Assembly (NCBI RefSeq): GCF_002042965.1
Contig: NZ_MZNT01000006.1
Location: 310,001-374,000, forward strand
Reading direction: 5' to 3'
Length of the DNA stretch: 64,000 nucleotides
Origin: Paenibacillus sp. 32352
GTDB lineage: Bacteria > Bacillota > Bacilli > Paenibacillales > NBRC-103111
Positions 50,232 through 63,046 of the stretch are shown one piece after another. Made by a program: the position numbers and the translations under genes. Every line of letters begins with the position of its first letter. Position 1 is the stretch's first letter. Below the pieces are notes generated by a model. The model was not told the DNA's origin and did not search any database. It worked only from the letters and a program-made list of their open reading frames with translations.

Positions 50232-52189
50232 TCGAAAAGCCCCTCCTCTGCCTCTATCTCACTTAAAATTTGCTTTAATCTTTGTACTGCTTCCTCAATC
50301 GTGCCTTCCAGCTGGGTCGCCGCATTGGTCAAATGGCCGCCTCCGCCCATCCGCTCCATAACGACCTGAACGTTCATTTGGCCGAGAGATCTCGCGCTGA
50401 TGCCGATCAAGCCGTCCGGACGTTCGCTGATAACAAAAGACGCCATGACACCCGTCATAGTTAACAATGTATCAGCTGCCTGCGCAATGAGCAACTGAGA
50501 ATATTTGCGATTCGGCTCCGTGACCGCCAAAGCGATATGATCATACAGGATGGTCGCATTCTTAATGACCTCCGAGCGCTGAATATAGGCGTCCAGATCC
50601 TCCTTGAGAAGGCGCTGGATGAGCGAGGAATCCGCCCCGTTCCGTCTTAAGAAGGACGCGGCCTCGAACGTCCTGGCTCCCGTACGCAGGCTGAAGCTTT
50701 TGGTATCCACGACGATGCCTGCAAGCAGCGCCGTCGCCTCCAGCACGCCCATCGTCAGCCGGTCGTTGAAATATTGCAGCAGCTCCGTCACCAGCTCGCA
50801 GGTAGATGACGCATATGGCTCCATATAGACCAGCGTCGCATCTTGAATGAATTCCTCGCCGCGGCGGTGATGGTCGACAACGAACTTGCGCTGCGTCAGC
50901 TGCAGAAGCTTGGGCTCAGCTACCATGGACGACTTGTGCGTGTCTACGACGACAGCCAGCGTACGTCCGTTCGTGATCTGCATAGCCTGCTCCGGCGTGA
51001 TAAACCAGCGGTTCAGCTTCTCGTCCTCATAGATCGTGTCCATCAGCTTCTGAATCGAAGGATTGACGCCCTCGAGAACGATATAGCCTTCCTTGTTGCT
51101 GACATGAACCGCTTTAAGCACACCGATCGCGGCGCCGATGGAATCCATATCCGGATAGCGGTGGCCCATAATAATAACCTTGTCGCATTCCTTGATCAGA
51201 TCCCGCAGCGCATGGGAGATAACCCGGGCTCTTACGCGCGTGCGCTTCTCAATGGCGTTGGAGCGGCCTCCATAGAAGGACAGCCTCTCCCCTACCTTGA
51301 CGGCTACCTGGTCGCCGCCGCGCCCCAGAGCCATATCCAAGCTCGTCTGAGCAAGCTGTCCGAGCTCCGTAAGCGAATCAACGCCCGAAGCGATCCCGAT
51401 GCTTAACGTGAGCGGCAGCTTGTTTTCAATCGTCAGGTCCCGAACCTCGTCAAGAATTTCGAACCGGGACTGCTCCAACGATTTCAAGCCTTTTTGATTC
51501 ATCAGAATCAAATAGCGGTCCGATGCGGTACGGCGCAAATGAACGTTGTTTTTCTGCGCCCACTCCGTAATTTCGCCGGTGACTCTCGCCATCATAATGC
51601 TGCGCGTCTGGTCATCCATGCCTTGCGTCGCTTCCTCCAGATTGTCCATCATGACAATCCCCATAGCGAGCCGCTCTTCCTCGTATCTCGCGGATAACGT
51701 CTTGTAATCGGTAATATCGGTGAAATAATACAGCCTTTCATCCGGCTTGACTTGTACAAGATAGATGCATTTCCCGACCGTTATCTCAACCTTCAGATCC
51801 TTGTCCTTGCGCGTCTTTAGTGCCGGGAACAGTTCATGGACGGACTCGCCGATCAATGTCTCTTTTCCCAGCATTTTCGCCACGAACGGGTTGTGCCACT
51901 CCACGACCTTCTCTTCGTTATAGAGGAGAATGCCGATGGGCAGCTCATGAATCACCTCGTTGCCCGCCTTCTTGATCCGGTGGGACAACGTGGTTACATA
52001 GTGATTGAAATCATTACGAAAGGCCTGCTCCGCCTTCAGCGTGAAATAGGCCAATACCCCGCATAGAAACAAGGCGATCACACTGATCACCCATTGGTAA
52101 ATCATCAAAATAAATATCAAAACGGTCAAAAGAGCAAATATCCATACGATATGCAAGCCGTGCCATCGCTTTAACAGGAACTTTGGCAT
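50228..52189 (-). CDS. gdpP: GdpP c-di-AMP phosphodiesterase
   Basis: 653 residues. Two membrane helices (about 12-52), PAS-like domain (about 85-150), degenerate GGDEF (about 170-300) and DHH/DHHA1 (about 340-650), with [18 protein letters not shown] and VDHHRRGE metal-binding motifs. It hydrolyses c-di-AMP to pApA and sets potassium, osmotic and wall homeostasis. Follows yybS by 22 bases. Confidence 0.95.
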   Translation of the reverse strand: MPKFLLKRWHGLHIVWIFALLTVLIFILMIYQWVISVIALFLCGVLAYFTLKAEQAFRNDFNHYVTTLSHRIKKAGNEVIHELPIGILLYNEEKVVEWHNPFVAKMLGKETLIGESVHELFPALKTRKDKDLKVEITVGKCIYLVQVKPDERLYYFTDITDYKTLSARYEEERLAMGIVMMDNLEEATQGMDDQTRSIMMARVTGEITEWAQKNNVHLRRTASDRYLILMNQKGLKSLEQSRFEILDEVRDLTIENKLPLTLSIGIASGVDSLTELGQLAQTSLDMALGRGGDQVAVKVGERLSFYGGRSNAIEKRTRVRARVISHALRDLIKECDKVIIMGHRYPDMDSIGAAIGVLKAVHVSNKEGYIVLEGVNPSIQKLMDTIYEDEKLNRWFITPEQAMQITNGRTLAVVVDTHKSSMVAEPKLLQLTQRKFVVDHHRRGEEFIQDATLVYMEPYASSTCELVTELLQYFNDRLTMGVLEATALLAGIVVDTKSFSLRTGARTFEAASFLRRNGADSSLIQRLLKEDLDAYIQRSEVIKNATILYDHIALAVTEPNRKYSQLLIAQAADTLLTMTGVMASFVISERPDGLIGISARSLGQMNVQVVMERMGGGGHLTNAATQLEGTIEEAVQRLKQILSEIEAEEGLFE

Positions 52190-52211
52190 TCCACTCGCCC
52201 CTAATCCATCA

Positions 52212-53144
52212 TTATTTTCGCGTCATACGTTCACGGATCGGAAACGCTACGTCAAAAACCCCGAGCATGCTGAAAATAAAATAAGCTGGCGGAAAAATTA
52301 GCAGCAGTACAATGCCGGCAATAGGCAAGGTCCGATTCCAGCGATTCATATGGGCCACGAAAAACAAAAACGCCAGAGCTTGAATTGCAAAAGCTGCCGT
52401 CAGCAAAGGAAGCAGATTGATCAATATGGTGAAAAAGATCGAGTTCGTGTCTTTGACGAAAAACTCCATAAACAAGGCAATCATATAGTACCAGACAAAG
52501 GAACGCGGCAGCATCCACTCCCGCATCGGCTTAAACGCCGGAATAGACTCGCCGGAGCGGTTCAATATTTTTCTGGACAGCCAATGCGCTATCACGACAA
52601 GCACTAACGAGATGCAGATCATATAGAGCGGCAGCATCTGGCTCATCAGCTGAATCAGCATATCCTGATCCAGTGCGATCATACCCTTGAGCTGATCCGG
52701 CAGCGTGTTGATGCTTTCCTGCATGAATTGCTTGATTTTATCAATCAAATTGAAGCCGAACAAATAGCTGACGACCAAGCTTAACAGAAGCTCAGCCAAC
52801 AAGGTCACCGTTCCTGCAGTCAATACCGTGCGGGCAGGAGCCCTCTTTTTATACAAATTCCCCATTTGAATCACGGGCGGCAAAAAGAACAGTGACATGG
52901 ATACCAACAGGATGCCTGCCCATCCCCCGAGAACCGAGGAGGTAAGCACATAGACAATGGCCAGGCTCACGCCGTAATGCAGCAGAAACCGCTTCGTATC
53001 CAGCTTTACGAACTGTACAATTACCGGGATCATCAATAAACAAAATGTAACGATACTAAGCGGTGTAATCACCGAAAGGAGCAATAAGATCGTCGCTACG
53101 CTCCAGCCGAGCATTCGTACGGAACCTTTCCCCAACACCTTCAC
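52212..53144 (-). CDS. yybS: YybS-family membrane protein (DUF2232)
   Basis: 310 residues, eight to nine membrane helices (e.g. VATILLLLSVITPLSIVTFC, LLAELLLSLVVSYLFGFNLI). DUF2232 proteins lie next to gdpP in Bacilli and are of unknown function, probably a small-molecule transporter component. Its start overlaps the MazG-like stop by 4 bases. Confidence 0.85.
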   Translation of the reverse strand: MKVLGKGSVRMLGWSVATILLLLSVITPLSIVTFCLLMIPVIVQFVKLDTKRFLLHYGVSLAIVYVLTSSVLGGWAGILLVSMSLFFLPPVIQMGNLYKKRAPARTVLTAGTVTLLAELLLSLVVSYLFGFNLIDKIKQFMQESINTLPDQLKGMIALDQDMLIQLMSQMLPLYMICISLVLVVIAHWLSRKILNRSGESIPAFKPMREWMLPRSFVWYYMIALFMEFFVKDTNSIFFTILINLLPLLTAAFAIQALAFLFFVAHMNRWNRTLPIAGIVLLLIFPPAYFIFSMLGVFDVAFPIRERMTRK

Positions 53145-53443
53145 CTCTTACGCAAATGTTCTTCCAAAGCGGATATATCGCCATACCATTCCTCTAACTG
53201 ATGTCCATCTTGCCTATGCTTCTTCATTTTCTCCAAAACCGCTTCGTCTAAACTGCGCAATGAGATGCCGAGACGCCTTCCGAGAATATAGCAGCAGGCT
53301 ACCAGACTTGCCAGACCGTCTACTATTTTATGATGGCTGCCTTCCCAAATGCCTTTTAACAAATGTGCCATCTGATCGACGATTTCCGTTTTGAGCCATT
53401 CAATGATCTTGGCCCGCTTTGCCAAATCCATTTCCCGATCCAT
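53141..53443 (-). CDS. MazG-like family protein
   Basis: 100 residues: IIEWLKTEIVDQMAHLLKGI, LASLVACCYILGRRLGIS. Helical all-alpha NTP-pyrophosphatase fold, but the EExxE motif of active MazG is not obvious, so it may be regulatory. Ribosome-binding site AAAGGCGG upstream; overlaps yybS. Confidence 0.8.
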   Translation of the reverse strand: MDREMDLAKRAKIIEWLKTEIVDQMAHLLKGIWEGSHHKIVDGLASLVACCYILGRRLGISLRSLDEAVLEKMKKHRQDGHQLEEWYGDISALEEHLRKR

Positions 53444-53497
53444 AAGGGATAACCGCCTTTCTTTTAGGCTGACACTTTAGATAATTATACCACAATT

Positions 53498-53914
53498 CTA
53501 AACCTTTTGTTCGGCCAGCCAAAGTTTGAAGCAATAATCAATGATCTCTCTTCTGCGGATAATGCCGATAAAAACCTCGTTATCATCTATAACAGGGACG
53601 TAGTTCTGGTTGGTTGCGAGAGTGATCAAATCCTGCATCTGCTGGTCAATGCGAACCGGTTTAATGTTCATATGCTGCGAGACATCCTTCAGCTGGACCT
53701 TATGCGTATTCTCGAATCCAATCTCCGGAGAATGCTTCAGCTTCCAGAGCAAATCGCCCTCGGTAATGTTCCCTACATACTTGCCGTTTTCATCCACCAG
53801 CGGAACTGCAGAATAACGGTGGTATTCCATTCGCTCCAATGCCTGGCGCATCGTAGAATGAGGGGATAAATAAATGACATCCTCCTTAGGCAGTAGAAAA
53901 AAAGCGATATTCAC
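53498..53914 (-). CDS. CBS-domain protein (CbpB-like)
   Basis: 138 residues composed of two CBS motifs (STMRQALERMEYHRYSAVPL, VDENGKYVGNITEGDLL; then ATNQNYVPVIDDNEVFIGII, RRREIIDYC). Stand-alone CBS pairs bind adenine nucleotides; the Bacillus counterpart DarB/CbpB binds c-di-AMP and controls (p)ppGpp synthetase Rel. Next to gdpP, so a c-di-AMP link is plausible but inferred. Confidence 0.82.
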   Translation of the reverse strand: MNIAFFLLPKEDVIYLSPHSTMRQALERMEYHRYSAVPLVDENGKYVGNITEGDLLWKLKHSPEIGFENTHKVQLKDVSQHMNIKPVRIDQQMQDLITLATNQNYVPVIDDNEVFIGIIRRREIIDYCFKLWLAEQKV

Positions 53915-54240
53915 TTTGAAGCCACCCTTTCCAATCTAAACTTCCTTGGTGCGATCCCTTTTATCATACACTATGATTCGGAAGGAAGATATACAACGAC
54001 CTTCTGAAGCTCCTTCTCTATTTTACCAAAAGAATAGGGACGCTTCATCCCTGCCTTCCCTGCTGCTCCGGCCGCCCGCGAATAAGGCCCGCAACAAGAC
54101 CTCTTCATATGAAATAAACGGTCTCTGTTTTATAGTATAAAAGGTTTCCAGAATGAGGACGCCCTTTTTCTCAAAAAACCGCCCTTATCCTGATCAGCAT
54201 ATTGGAAAAAACGGGTTTTATGTCATTTCTTACGCAAATA
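53915..54240. other. Gap between CBS gene and rpsR
   Basis: No gene is supported. It contains the CBS-gene promoter region on the minus strand, without a clear hairpin until the rpsR terminator. Confidence 0.3.
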
Positions 54241-54272
54241 AAAAAAGACAGCCGGTTTCCCAACTGTCTTCT
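54241..54272 (-). terminator. Terminator of rpsR
   Basis: AGACAGTTGG / CCGGCTGTCT stem with a GAAA-type loop, then TTTTTTT on the minus strand. Confidence 0.85.
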
Positions 54273-54284
54273 TCGGTACAACAA

Positions 54285-54572
54285 TTACTCCGTTGTGTAT
54301 GGCAGCAACGCAACTTGACGGGAGCGTTTGATCGCAATCGTCAACATACGTTGGTACTTAGCGGAAGTACCAGTGACACGACGCGGAAGAATTTTACCGC
54401 GTTCGCTGATGAACTTCTTCAGCGTTTCGATGTCTTTATAGTCAATGTGTTTGATTTTGTTTACAGTAAAGTAACACACTTTACGGCGCTTTCCGCCTTT
54501 TTTTCCACCACGACCGCCGAATTTACGCTCGCCGCGCTCTTCGCCGCCGTTGTCTCTCTTTTGGAAACTCAT
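54285..54572 (-). CDS. rpsR: 30S ribosomal protein S18
   Basis: 95 residues: glycine/lysine-rich head ([20 protein letters not shown]), [20 protein letters not shown] and [20 protein letters not shown], all as in S18. AGAAAGGA precedes the ATG. Unusually, rpsF and ssb, which normally precede it as one operon, are not present; the upstream 525 bases hold no gene, and the next gene is bioC. Confidence 0.96.
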   Translation of the reverse strand: MSFQKRDNGGEERGERKFGGRGGKKGGKRRKVCYFTVNKIKHIDYKDIETLKKFISERGKILPRRVTGTSAKYQRMLTIAIKRSRQVALLPYTTE

Positions 54573-55097
54573 CGTATTCAGTCCTTTCTGCGTTAGAATG
54601 GCAATATTGAAGAACGTACACTGTGTAATTCCCCAATACTCCTTGTTCTAATTGAGTTTTTATTGATTACACACACGTCCCTGTGTAAACCGTGAATTCA
54701 CTTTTCTTAAATTACCACAAATACGTCTAAAAATCAAATGTTTAAATCGGACCTTGTTCCGCCTCGGTAATTGTACTTATACAACCACCTCGGTATATAT
54801 ACTAATGGTGGGGTACAGTCCCCTCCTTGCATTTAGAGCAAATAGGCTACCACGATTGGTAGTTCTGGTAGTCTATTTGTCTCTCCAGAACTAAACATGC
54901 AGAATTTAAACTTTCCCAGACGAGAGATGCATATGTAAATTTTTGTACTAAGCCCTCGTTGTCCCTGTTATTTTTCATACTCTAAGAATTTAGCTGTTTA
55001 TGATTATTCGCTTTGCCATTACTGCCAATTTCAACATAATATACGCTAACGTTCCGTAGACGGTTTCCTGTTCTTCATCCTCTCCTTCGGCGATACT
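54573..55097. other. Gap between rpsR and the biotin operon, with a hairpin
   Basis: No gene is supported. A stem CAAATAG-G-CTACCA / TGGTAG-T-CTATTTG (54839-54879) stands alone, with no good T-run. The rpsR promoter presumably lies in 54573-54760. This is where rpsF and ssb would be expected. Confidence 0.5.
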
Positions 55098-55955
55098 TTA
55101 TTTCGGAGCGAAACCATGCAGCAACAGCAGCTCATATGTCGCAAGGATGCCATTAGAGTCGCCGTATCGCGTCTCGTAGTGCTGGAACATGTCGTGAAAA
55201 AGGCGGCGTAGGCCGATCCGGCCGGAAGGGGAGGCTACCGAGGCGCTGGCGCCGATCGCTTTTATCGCATGGAGAAAATCGCGCACCGTCGGGTACCGTT
55301 CGATGCGGACGTTTTGGCGGCGCTGCGGATTCATAAACCCGGCTGCGGCCAGCATTGCGTTCCACTCCTTAGCTGTATGCAGCGGCAGGCCGTGGCGCTG
55401 CGGCTTCAGGCCCTGCGCACGGTAAGCAAGCTCGAATGCGGTATGCAGCTCTCGAAACGTCTCCGCTCCGAACGTCGTGAATGCCAGCATTCCGCCTGGA
55501 CGCAGCAGCCGCTTGAGCTCGCATAGTGTCTCCTGCGGGTGGGCAAGCCATTGGAAACAGGCGTTCGACACAATGAGTTCGAAGCTTCCGCAGGCCGCTT
55601 GTCGCGTCCAGGCTTCTACATCGGCAACCAGGAATTGTATATCCGGATTCAATCGTTTCTGGGTGGGGACCGCTGCACGAAGCCGGCGTTTCGCCGCCTC
55701 CAGCATGGCAGGCGCAACGTCAAGCGCCGTGATTTCGGCATTCGGCCAAACGTTCCGCAGCATGAGAGTTAGCGCCCCGGTGCCGCAGCCGATCTCCAAT
55801 ATTTTCGCATTTTCCATGTGGTTCCATGCGTCGCGCCCAATAACAAACTCCGCAAGCGATTCGGCCATGGCCCGCTGCACATGGGCATGCGCATCGTAAT
55901 CTCCTGCGGCGCTTCGGCTAAAGCGGCGCCGTATCGTATCCAGTCTATCGCTCAT
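55098..55955 (-). CDS. bioC: Malonyl-ACP O-methyltransferase BioC
   Basis: 285 residues. SAM-binding motif I KILEIGCGTGALTLML, motif II LDVAPAMLEAAKRR, and the VADVEAW and SNACFQWL segments typical of BioC. It methylates the malonyl thioester free carboxyl so fatty-acid synthesis can build the pimeloyl chain. Last gene of the operon; overlaps the upstream hydrolase by 11 bases. Confidence 0.92.
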   Translation of the reverse strand: MSDRLDTIRRRFSRSAAGDYDAHAHVQRAMAESLAEFVIGRDAWNHMENAKILEIGCGTGALTLMLRNVWPNAEITALDVAPAMLEAAKRRLRAAVPTQKRLNPDIQFLVADVEAWTRQAACGSFELIVSNACFQWLAHPQETLCELKRLLRPGGMLAFTTFGAETFRELHTAFELAYRAQGLKPQRHGLPLHTAKEWNAMLAAAGFMNPQRRQNVRIERYPTVRDFLHAIKAIGASASVASPSGRIGLRRLFHDMFQHYETRYGDSNGILATYELLLLHGFAPK

Positions 55956-56682
55956 ACCACCAGCTCCTTATGGCATCGGCCACCTCCGTCTCCCGTCCCA
56001 GAAAAGGGGCATGGCCGCCATCTTCCACCGCAAGCAGTGACGCCCGCGGCAGCGACTTATGAAGCTCCTTCGCTGCGCCGAACGGACAAACGATGTCGTC
56101 CTGGCCGTGAACGACAAGCACGGGACATGCGATACCCGGCAGCAGCGGCCTGCAGTCCTCGTGTCTGAGCAGTTCCAGCCCGGCCAGCAACGCTTGGTTC
56201 GGCCACCGGCCAGCCGCAGGAAGCATCTCGTGGATGCCGCGTTCTAGCTCGCGCGGCGTAAAGAGGTTTTTGTGAAAATTCCACTCGACCGCAGCGCGGT
56301 CGTGCTTCAGAGCCGAACTCATCTGCCTGAGATAAGCGTCGGGCCAGCCGAGATCCGTTTCGCCTCTTGGGCGGATGAAGCGGGCGGTTGAGCCTAGCAG
56401 CACGAGACCTTCCGCTCCAAGCTCTCCGGCCAGTCTTAACGCCAGCAGCCCACCGAGCGACCACCCGGCGATCAGGAGCGACCCGTCGGACGCCTGACGA
56501 CAAGCGTGCGCCGCAACTTTCGCAATTACGTGCATCTGCTCCGGTGTTTTGGCATCATAATAATGGGCTACGCTATGCCGCCACTCCGGCAGCCGGCTAC
56601 GCAGTTGATCCCTCAGCGGATTGAACACGTCATCGTCGATACTCCATCCGGTGAGCCACAATATCGTACCGCAGCTATTCAC
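55945..56682 (-). CDS. BioH-like alpha/beta-hydrolase (pimeloyl-ACP methyl ester esterase)
   Basis: 245 residues. Nucleophile elbow AGWSLGGLLAL, acid VVHGQDDIVCPFG and histidine EDGGHAPFLG give the full triad. Its place between bioF and bioC implies it removes the methyl ester from pimeloyl-ACP, the BioH role; sequence alone does not separate BioH from the related BioG/BioV types. Overlaps bioF by 8 bases. Confidence 0.88.
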   Translation of the reverse strand: MNSCGTILWLTGWSIDDDVFNPLRDQLRSRLPEWRHSVAHYYDAKTPEQMHVIAKVAAHACRQASDGSLLIAGWSLGGLLALRLAGELGAEGLVLLGSTARFIRPRGETDLGWPDAYLRQMSSALKHDRAAVEWNFHKNLFTPRELERGIHEMLPAAGRWPNQALLAGLELLRHEDCRPLLPGIACPVLVVHGQDDIVCPFGAAKELHKSLPRASLLAVEDGGHAPFLGRETEVADAIRSWWYER

Positions 56683-57859
56683 CAGCCGTCACCCCCAGTG
56701 TCCGGCCTATTTCGCATATGCGGGCGGCGGCATCGGTTAGTTCGTCGTCGGTATGAGCGGCTGACAGCGAAAAGCGGATGCGCGCCGTCCCGGCGGGCAC
56801 GGTTGGCGGCCTAATCGCCACAGCGGCAATACCGGCAACGTCGAGCGCTTCGCTGAAACGGAGGGCCGCGGCGTTGTCTCCGGCGATGAGCGGGACGATC
56901 GGCGAGTCGCCGCTTTCGGTGCGGAAGCCGACATTCGCAAGTGCGGAGCGAAAGCTGACGCTTGCTGCGACAAGCCGCTTACGCCCTTCATGCTCCGCCT
57001 GTACGAGCTCGAGCGCCCGCAGAATACCTGCTATCACATGCGTCGGCAAGGCCGTGGAGTAAATGAGCATCCGCGCTTTGTTCGTCAGCCAGCGGATCAG
57101 CGTTTTGCTGCCGCTGACGTAAGCGCCGTAGACGCCGAACGCTTTGCTGAAGGTGCCCATATGCACATCGACGTCGCGGTGTACGCCTAGCGCATGGCAG
57201 AGCCCCTCGCCATAAGAGCCGTAGAGGCCTCCGCTGTGCGCCTCGTCGACCATCAGTATCGCCCCGTACTCGCGCTTGAGTTCCGCGAGCTCCCAAAGCC
57301 GGGCCGCGTCGCCATCCATCGAGAAGACGGCGTCGGTGACGATCAGCTTGCGCCGTGCGCTGCGGTGCTTCTCCAGCAGCCATCGCAAGTGCTCCATGTC
57401 ATTGTGGCGGTACCGGGCATGCTCGGCGCGGCTCAATATGATGCCGTCGACGATGCTCGCGTGGTTAATCCGGTCGCTGAATACGATGTCCCCCCGTCCG
57501 GCGAGCGCGCTGATTACGCCGCAGTTTGCCGTATAACCGCTTGAGAATACAAGGGCCGACTCGCACTGCTGCCATTCGGCAAGCGCCTGCTCCAACCGGC
57601 CGAATTGCGGCCGATTTCCGGTCACGAGGCGGGACGCTCCCGCACCCGAGCCGCTGCCCGTGTCCAGCGCATTTCGCATCGCTTCGGTAATGGCCGGATG
57701 TTGCGACAGACCAAGGTAGTCGTTGCCAGACAAGTTCAGCAGCGTCCGACCGCCGCGAATTATCCAGCCCGGCCGTCCGGGAACAGGCGAGGAGCAGCGG
57801 AGCGTTCTTTCCAGCGCCTGCTCCGCCAGCGTCCCGAGCTCTTCTTCCATCCATCTCAT
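56675..57859 (-). CDS. bioF: 8-amino-7-oxononanoate synthase BioF
   Basis: 394 residues. PLP lysine in MGTFSKAFGVYGAY, substrate region GSGSGAGASRLVTGN, VDEAHSGG and FSGGYTANCG-like SSGYTANCGVI. Condenses pimeloyl-ACP with alanine. ATG 57857-57859 with GGTGATACGC upstream; 20 bases after bioB. Confidence 0.95.
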   Translation of the reverse strand: MRWMEEELGTLAEQALERTLRCSSPVPGRPGWIIRGGRTLLNLSGNDYLGLSQHPAITEAMRNALDTGSGSGAGASRLVTGNRPQFGRLEQALAEWQQCESALVFSSGYTANCGVISALAGRGDIVFSDRINHASIVDGIILSRAEHARYRHNDMEHLRWLLEKHRSARRKLIVTDAVFSMDGDAARLWELAELKREYGAILMVDEAHSGGLYGSYGEGLCHALGVHRDVDVHMGTFSKAFGVYGAYVSGSKTLIRWLTNKARMLIYSTALPTHVIAGILRALELVQAEHEGRKRLVAASVSFRSALANVGFRTESGDSPIVPLIAGDNAAALRFSEALDVAGIAAVAIRPPTVPAGTARIRFSLSAAHTDDELTDAAARICEIGRTLGVTAGE

Positions 57860-57879
57860 GCGTATCACCACTCCCCGCC

Positions 57880-61030
<3,151 letters not shown>

Positions 61031-61053
61031 TCACTCTCCATTCGCTTTGAGGA

Positions 61054-61086
61054 TTGTCAACCTTACATCTTTAGAAAGGTTGACAA
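61054..61086. promoter_or_regulatory. BirA box 1 (bio operator, near bioA start)
   Basis: TTGTCAACC, 15-base spacer, GGTTGACAA; one changed base per arm from the TTGTTAACC/GGTTAACAA consensus. Lies just downstream of the predicted transcription start, 24 bases before the bioA codon. Confidence 0.9.
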
Positions 61087-61099
61087 TTATGCTATGGCC

Positions 61100-61128
61100 A
61101 TTTTAGCAATTCGCAGGAATCCTGTAAA
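61100..61128 (-). promoter_or_regulatory. Promoter of the biotin operon
   Basis: On the minus strand TTTACA (61123-61128), 17-base spacer, TAAAAT (61100-61105). It sits between the two BirA boxes. Confidence 0.65.
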
Positions 61129-61132
61129 CATA

Positions 61133-61166
61133 TTGTTAACCTAGTAGAGCGATCATTGGTTAACAA
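61133..61166. promoter_or_regulatory. BirA box 2 (perfect consensus)
   Basis: TTGTTAACC, 16-base spacer, GGTTAACAA: exact consensus half-sites. It lies immediately upstream of the -35 box. Confidence 0.88.
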
Positions 61167-61284
61167 ATCCCGACTCAAGCAGATCCAGTACAAGAACCGT
61201 TGGAGTGGATTCTCAACAGCATTGTTCCGATACTCATAGTAATATCAGTTCGCTTTTGCCTTTTGGCTGCTTTTTCTCAAAGGC

Positions 61285-62045
61285 ATGAATCACTCCACTA
61301 TTGATCACCACGTGACTTTCATTGATGATCCCTTCTTGCTTGCAGCGTTCCAGATGAAATGGCCCACCGGCTTTGCTGTCCGAAATGCCAGCACACGCGC
61401 TTACGAAATTACACCACGTAAACTTCCGCTTTACGAATCTGCCAGTTGTGGGCATCAAACGACCGTAATCGCGGATACGATCTTTGAAAAAACGCGAACC
61501 GATTTACTGAAGTGGTTCTGGGCCATTTATTTGATCGGCCACGATAAACGCGGTATTTCGGCCACTCAACTTTCCGAAGAATTGGAAGTCGCTTATCAGA
61601 CTGCTCCGGGGCATCGAACACAAAATCCGTAAGGCGATGAGCGACCTTGATGCGTCCTATACGTTGCCGGCATCGTGGAGTTGGATGAAGCTTTATTCGG
61701 GGCGCCCTCGCAAGACGGGAAGCGCGGGCGCGGAACGGAGCAAACTCCCCGTATTGGTAGCACTGTCGCTCGACAAGAAAGGCTTCCCGAAAACACCTCA
61801 AAATGCAAGTCATCCCTGACGTGAAAGGGATGACGCTTGTTGACTTCGCCCAGAAATATATTGAAGAAGGAGCGACGATAGCCAAGTGACGGTTATCATA
61901 CATACTGCGCCCTGGAAAAAGAACGCTTTAAACACCTCGCGAAAAAATACGAATTAGCCACGAGATGAAGGGCGAAATGTTCAATCGGCTTGTCAAATGC
62001 TGTGTGTCGACGAAGACGAATACCTATCTTGAGCTAGTTGGATAA
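61285..62045 (+). pseudogene. IS1595-family transposase remnant
   Basis: Fragments in several frames are those of an ISXO2-like DDE transposase: FQMKWPTGFAVRNASTRAYE and CGHQTTVIADTIFEKTRTDL, KWFWAIYLIGHDKRGISATQ, then a frameshift near 61605 followed by MSDLDASYTLP, KLPVLVALSLDKKGFPK, GMTLVDFAQKYIEEGATIA, and a C-terminal MKGEMFNRLVKCC. Zinc-finger cysteines at the N-terminus are lost (RNAS where a CxxC is usual), and the middle of the catalytic domain is shortened. No clear terminal inverted repeats were found, so only the decayed gene is left. Confidence 0.75.
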
Positions 62046-62135
62046 TCAAATCTTTATATTATCACAGATTAGGTTACAAACGGATCCGCTTTTTCCCCAA
62101 CTCCCCCAACTCCAAAATCCCTAATCAGAAAGGCG

Positions 62136-62164
62136 AAAAAAATCCCGCCTAATGAAGGCAGGAT
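62136..62164 (-). terminator. Terminator of the YhcN-like lipoprotein gene
   Basis: ATCCTGCCT / AGGCGGGAT stem followed by TTTTTT on the minus strand, 11 bases after the stop. Confidence 0.85.
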
Positions 62165-62174
62165 CTTCATTCAA

Positions 62175-62675
62175 TCAACTCTGGGCATTTGGAAAAATTC
62201 GCTGAACCATATCGCTAAATTCCTTGAAAAATCCGCTAACGGGTCTTCCTTGCGCAACATCGCTCACGTATCGGTTCACGTGTTCCACAAAATTGGGATT
62301 CGTGGATACATACACATTTTTAATGGTCGGATCCGTCGCCTTGACTTGCTGGGCAATTCGGCTTTCTATTTCCGGGGTTAACTGGCCCTGATTCGTATCC
62401 AACGTTGCCGCCACATAGGCGTTATTTTGAGTAACGAGAACATTCGCCTTCCGCACGCCGGGAATCTGAGTTATCTTATCCGCCGCTTGTTGCGCAATTC
62501 GAATGCGGTTATCGACGTTCTGCGGCATTTGATTTGGAGCCTGCTGCGTTCTTACCTCTTGCGTTTTCACTTGATTGTTTTGGTTGTTTCGCTGATTCGT
62601 GCATCCTGTCGTAAGAACCGGCACCATAACAAGCAGTAAAACTACGCTCTTCATTCTAGCTGTGTTTGAAAACAT
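62175..62675 (-). CDS. YhcN/YlaJ-family sporulation lipoprotein
   Basis: 166 residues. Lipobox VLTTGCTNQ, an Asn/Gln-rich linker, then the family domain with KITQIPGVRKANVLVTQNNA, YVAATLD and IAQQVKATDPTIKNVYVSTN. These are spore-associated lipoproteins with a role in germination. AAAGGAG lies 6 bases before the ATG. Confidence 0.88.
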   Translation of the reverse strand: MFSNTARMKSVVLLLVMVPVLTTGCTNQRNNQNNQVKTQEVRTQQAPNQMPQNVDNRIRIAQQAADKITQIPGVRKANVLVTQNNAYVAATLDTNQGQLTPEIESRIAQQVKATDPTIKNVYVSTNPNFVEHVNRYVSDVAQGRPVSGFFKEFSDMVQRIFPNAQS

Positions 62676-62719
62676 ATCTAGCTCCTTTGCTGACGTTTTT
62701 TATATTATGGTTCAACAAT

Positions 62720-63046
62720 TCAAGTTTCATGCGGGAGTGCAATTCCTTTTTGCAACCAGAAAAGCGACGGACAAATGTCCGCCGCTAAAAGCTTACCCTG
62801 TTGGGCTTTTATTCGGGTTATCCAGGCATTACAGGTGAGCGTTACTCCTAGTTCTTTACACAAATCGTCATAAATCTGTTCTCTAGGATGCTCGTCTATG
62901 AAATGTCTTGTAAGAAATTCATACCATACCTGGTCAAAAGGAACATTTCCCCCATGAACGAAACGAAGGGTCATCCAGCGATCCAATAATTTCATACGGA
63001 ATTTTTCCAGTTCAGCACCTCGCTCCAAGTGATAATCTTCTCTCAA
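62720..63046 (-). CDS. Hypothetical protein coupled to the 67-residue gene
   Basis: 108 residues from TTG 63044-63046, which overlaps the stop of the upstream gene (TTGA); GGAAGAGG lies 4 bases upstream. Segments: LDRWMTLRFVHGGNVPFDQV, WYEFLTRHFIDEHPREQIYD, LCKELGVTLTCNAWITRI. I do not recognise it. A longer ATG start (63172) would overlap most of the upstream gene and is less likely. Confidence 0.5.
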   Translation of the reverse strand: MREDYHLERGAELEKFRMKLLDRWMTLRFVHGGNVPFDQVWYEFLTRHFIDEHPREQIYDDLCKELGVTLTCNAWITRIKAQQGKLLAADICPSLFWLQKGIALPHET

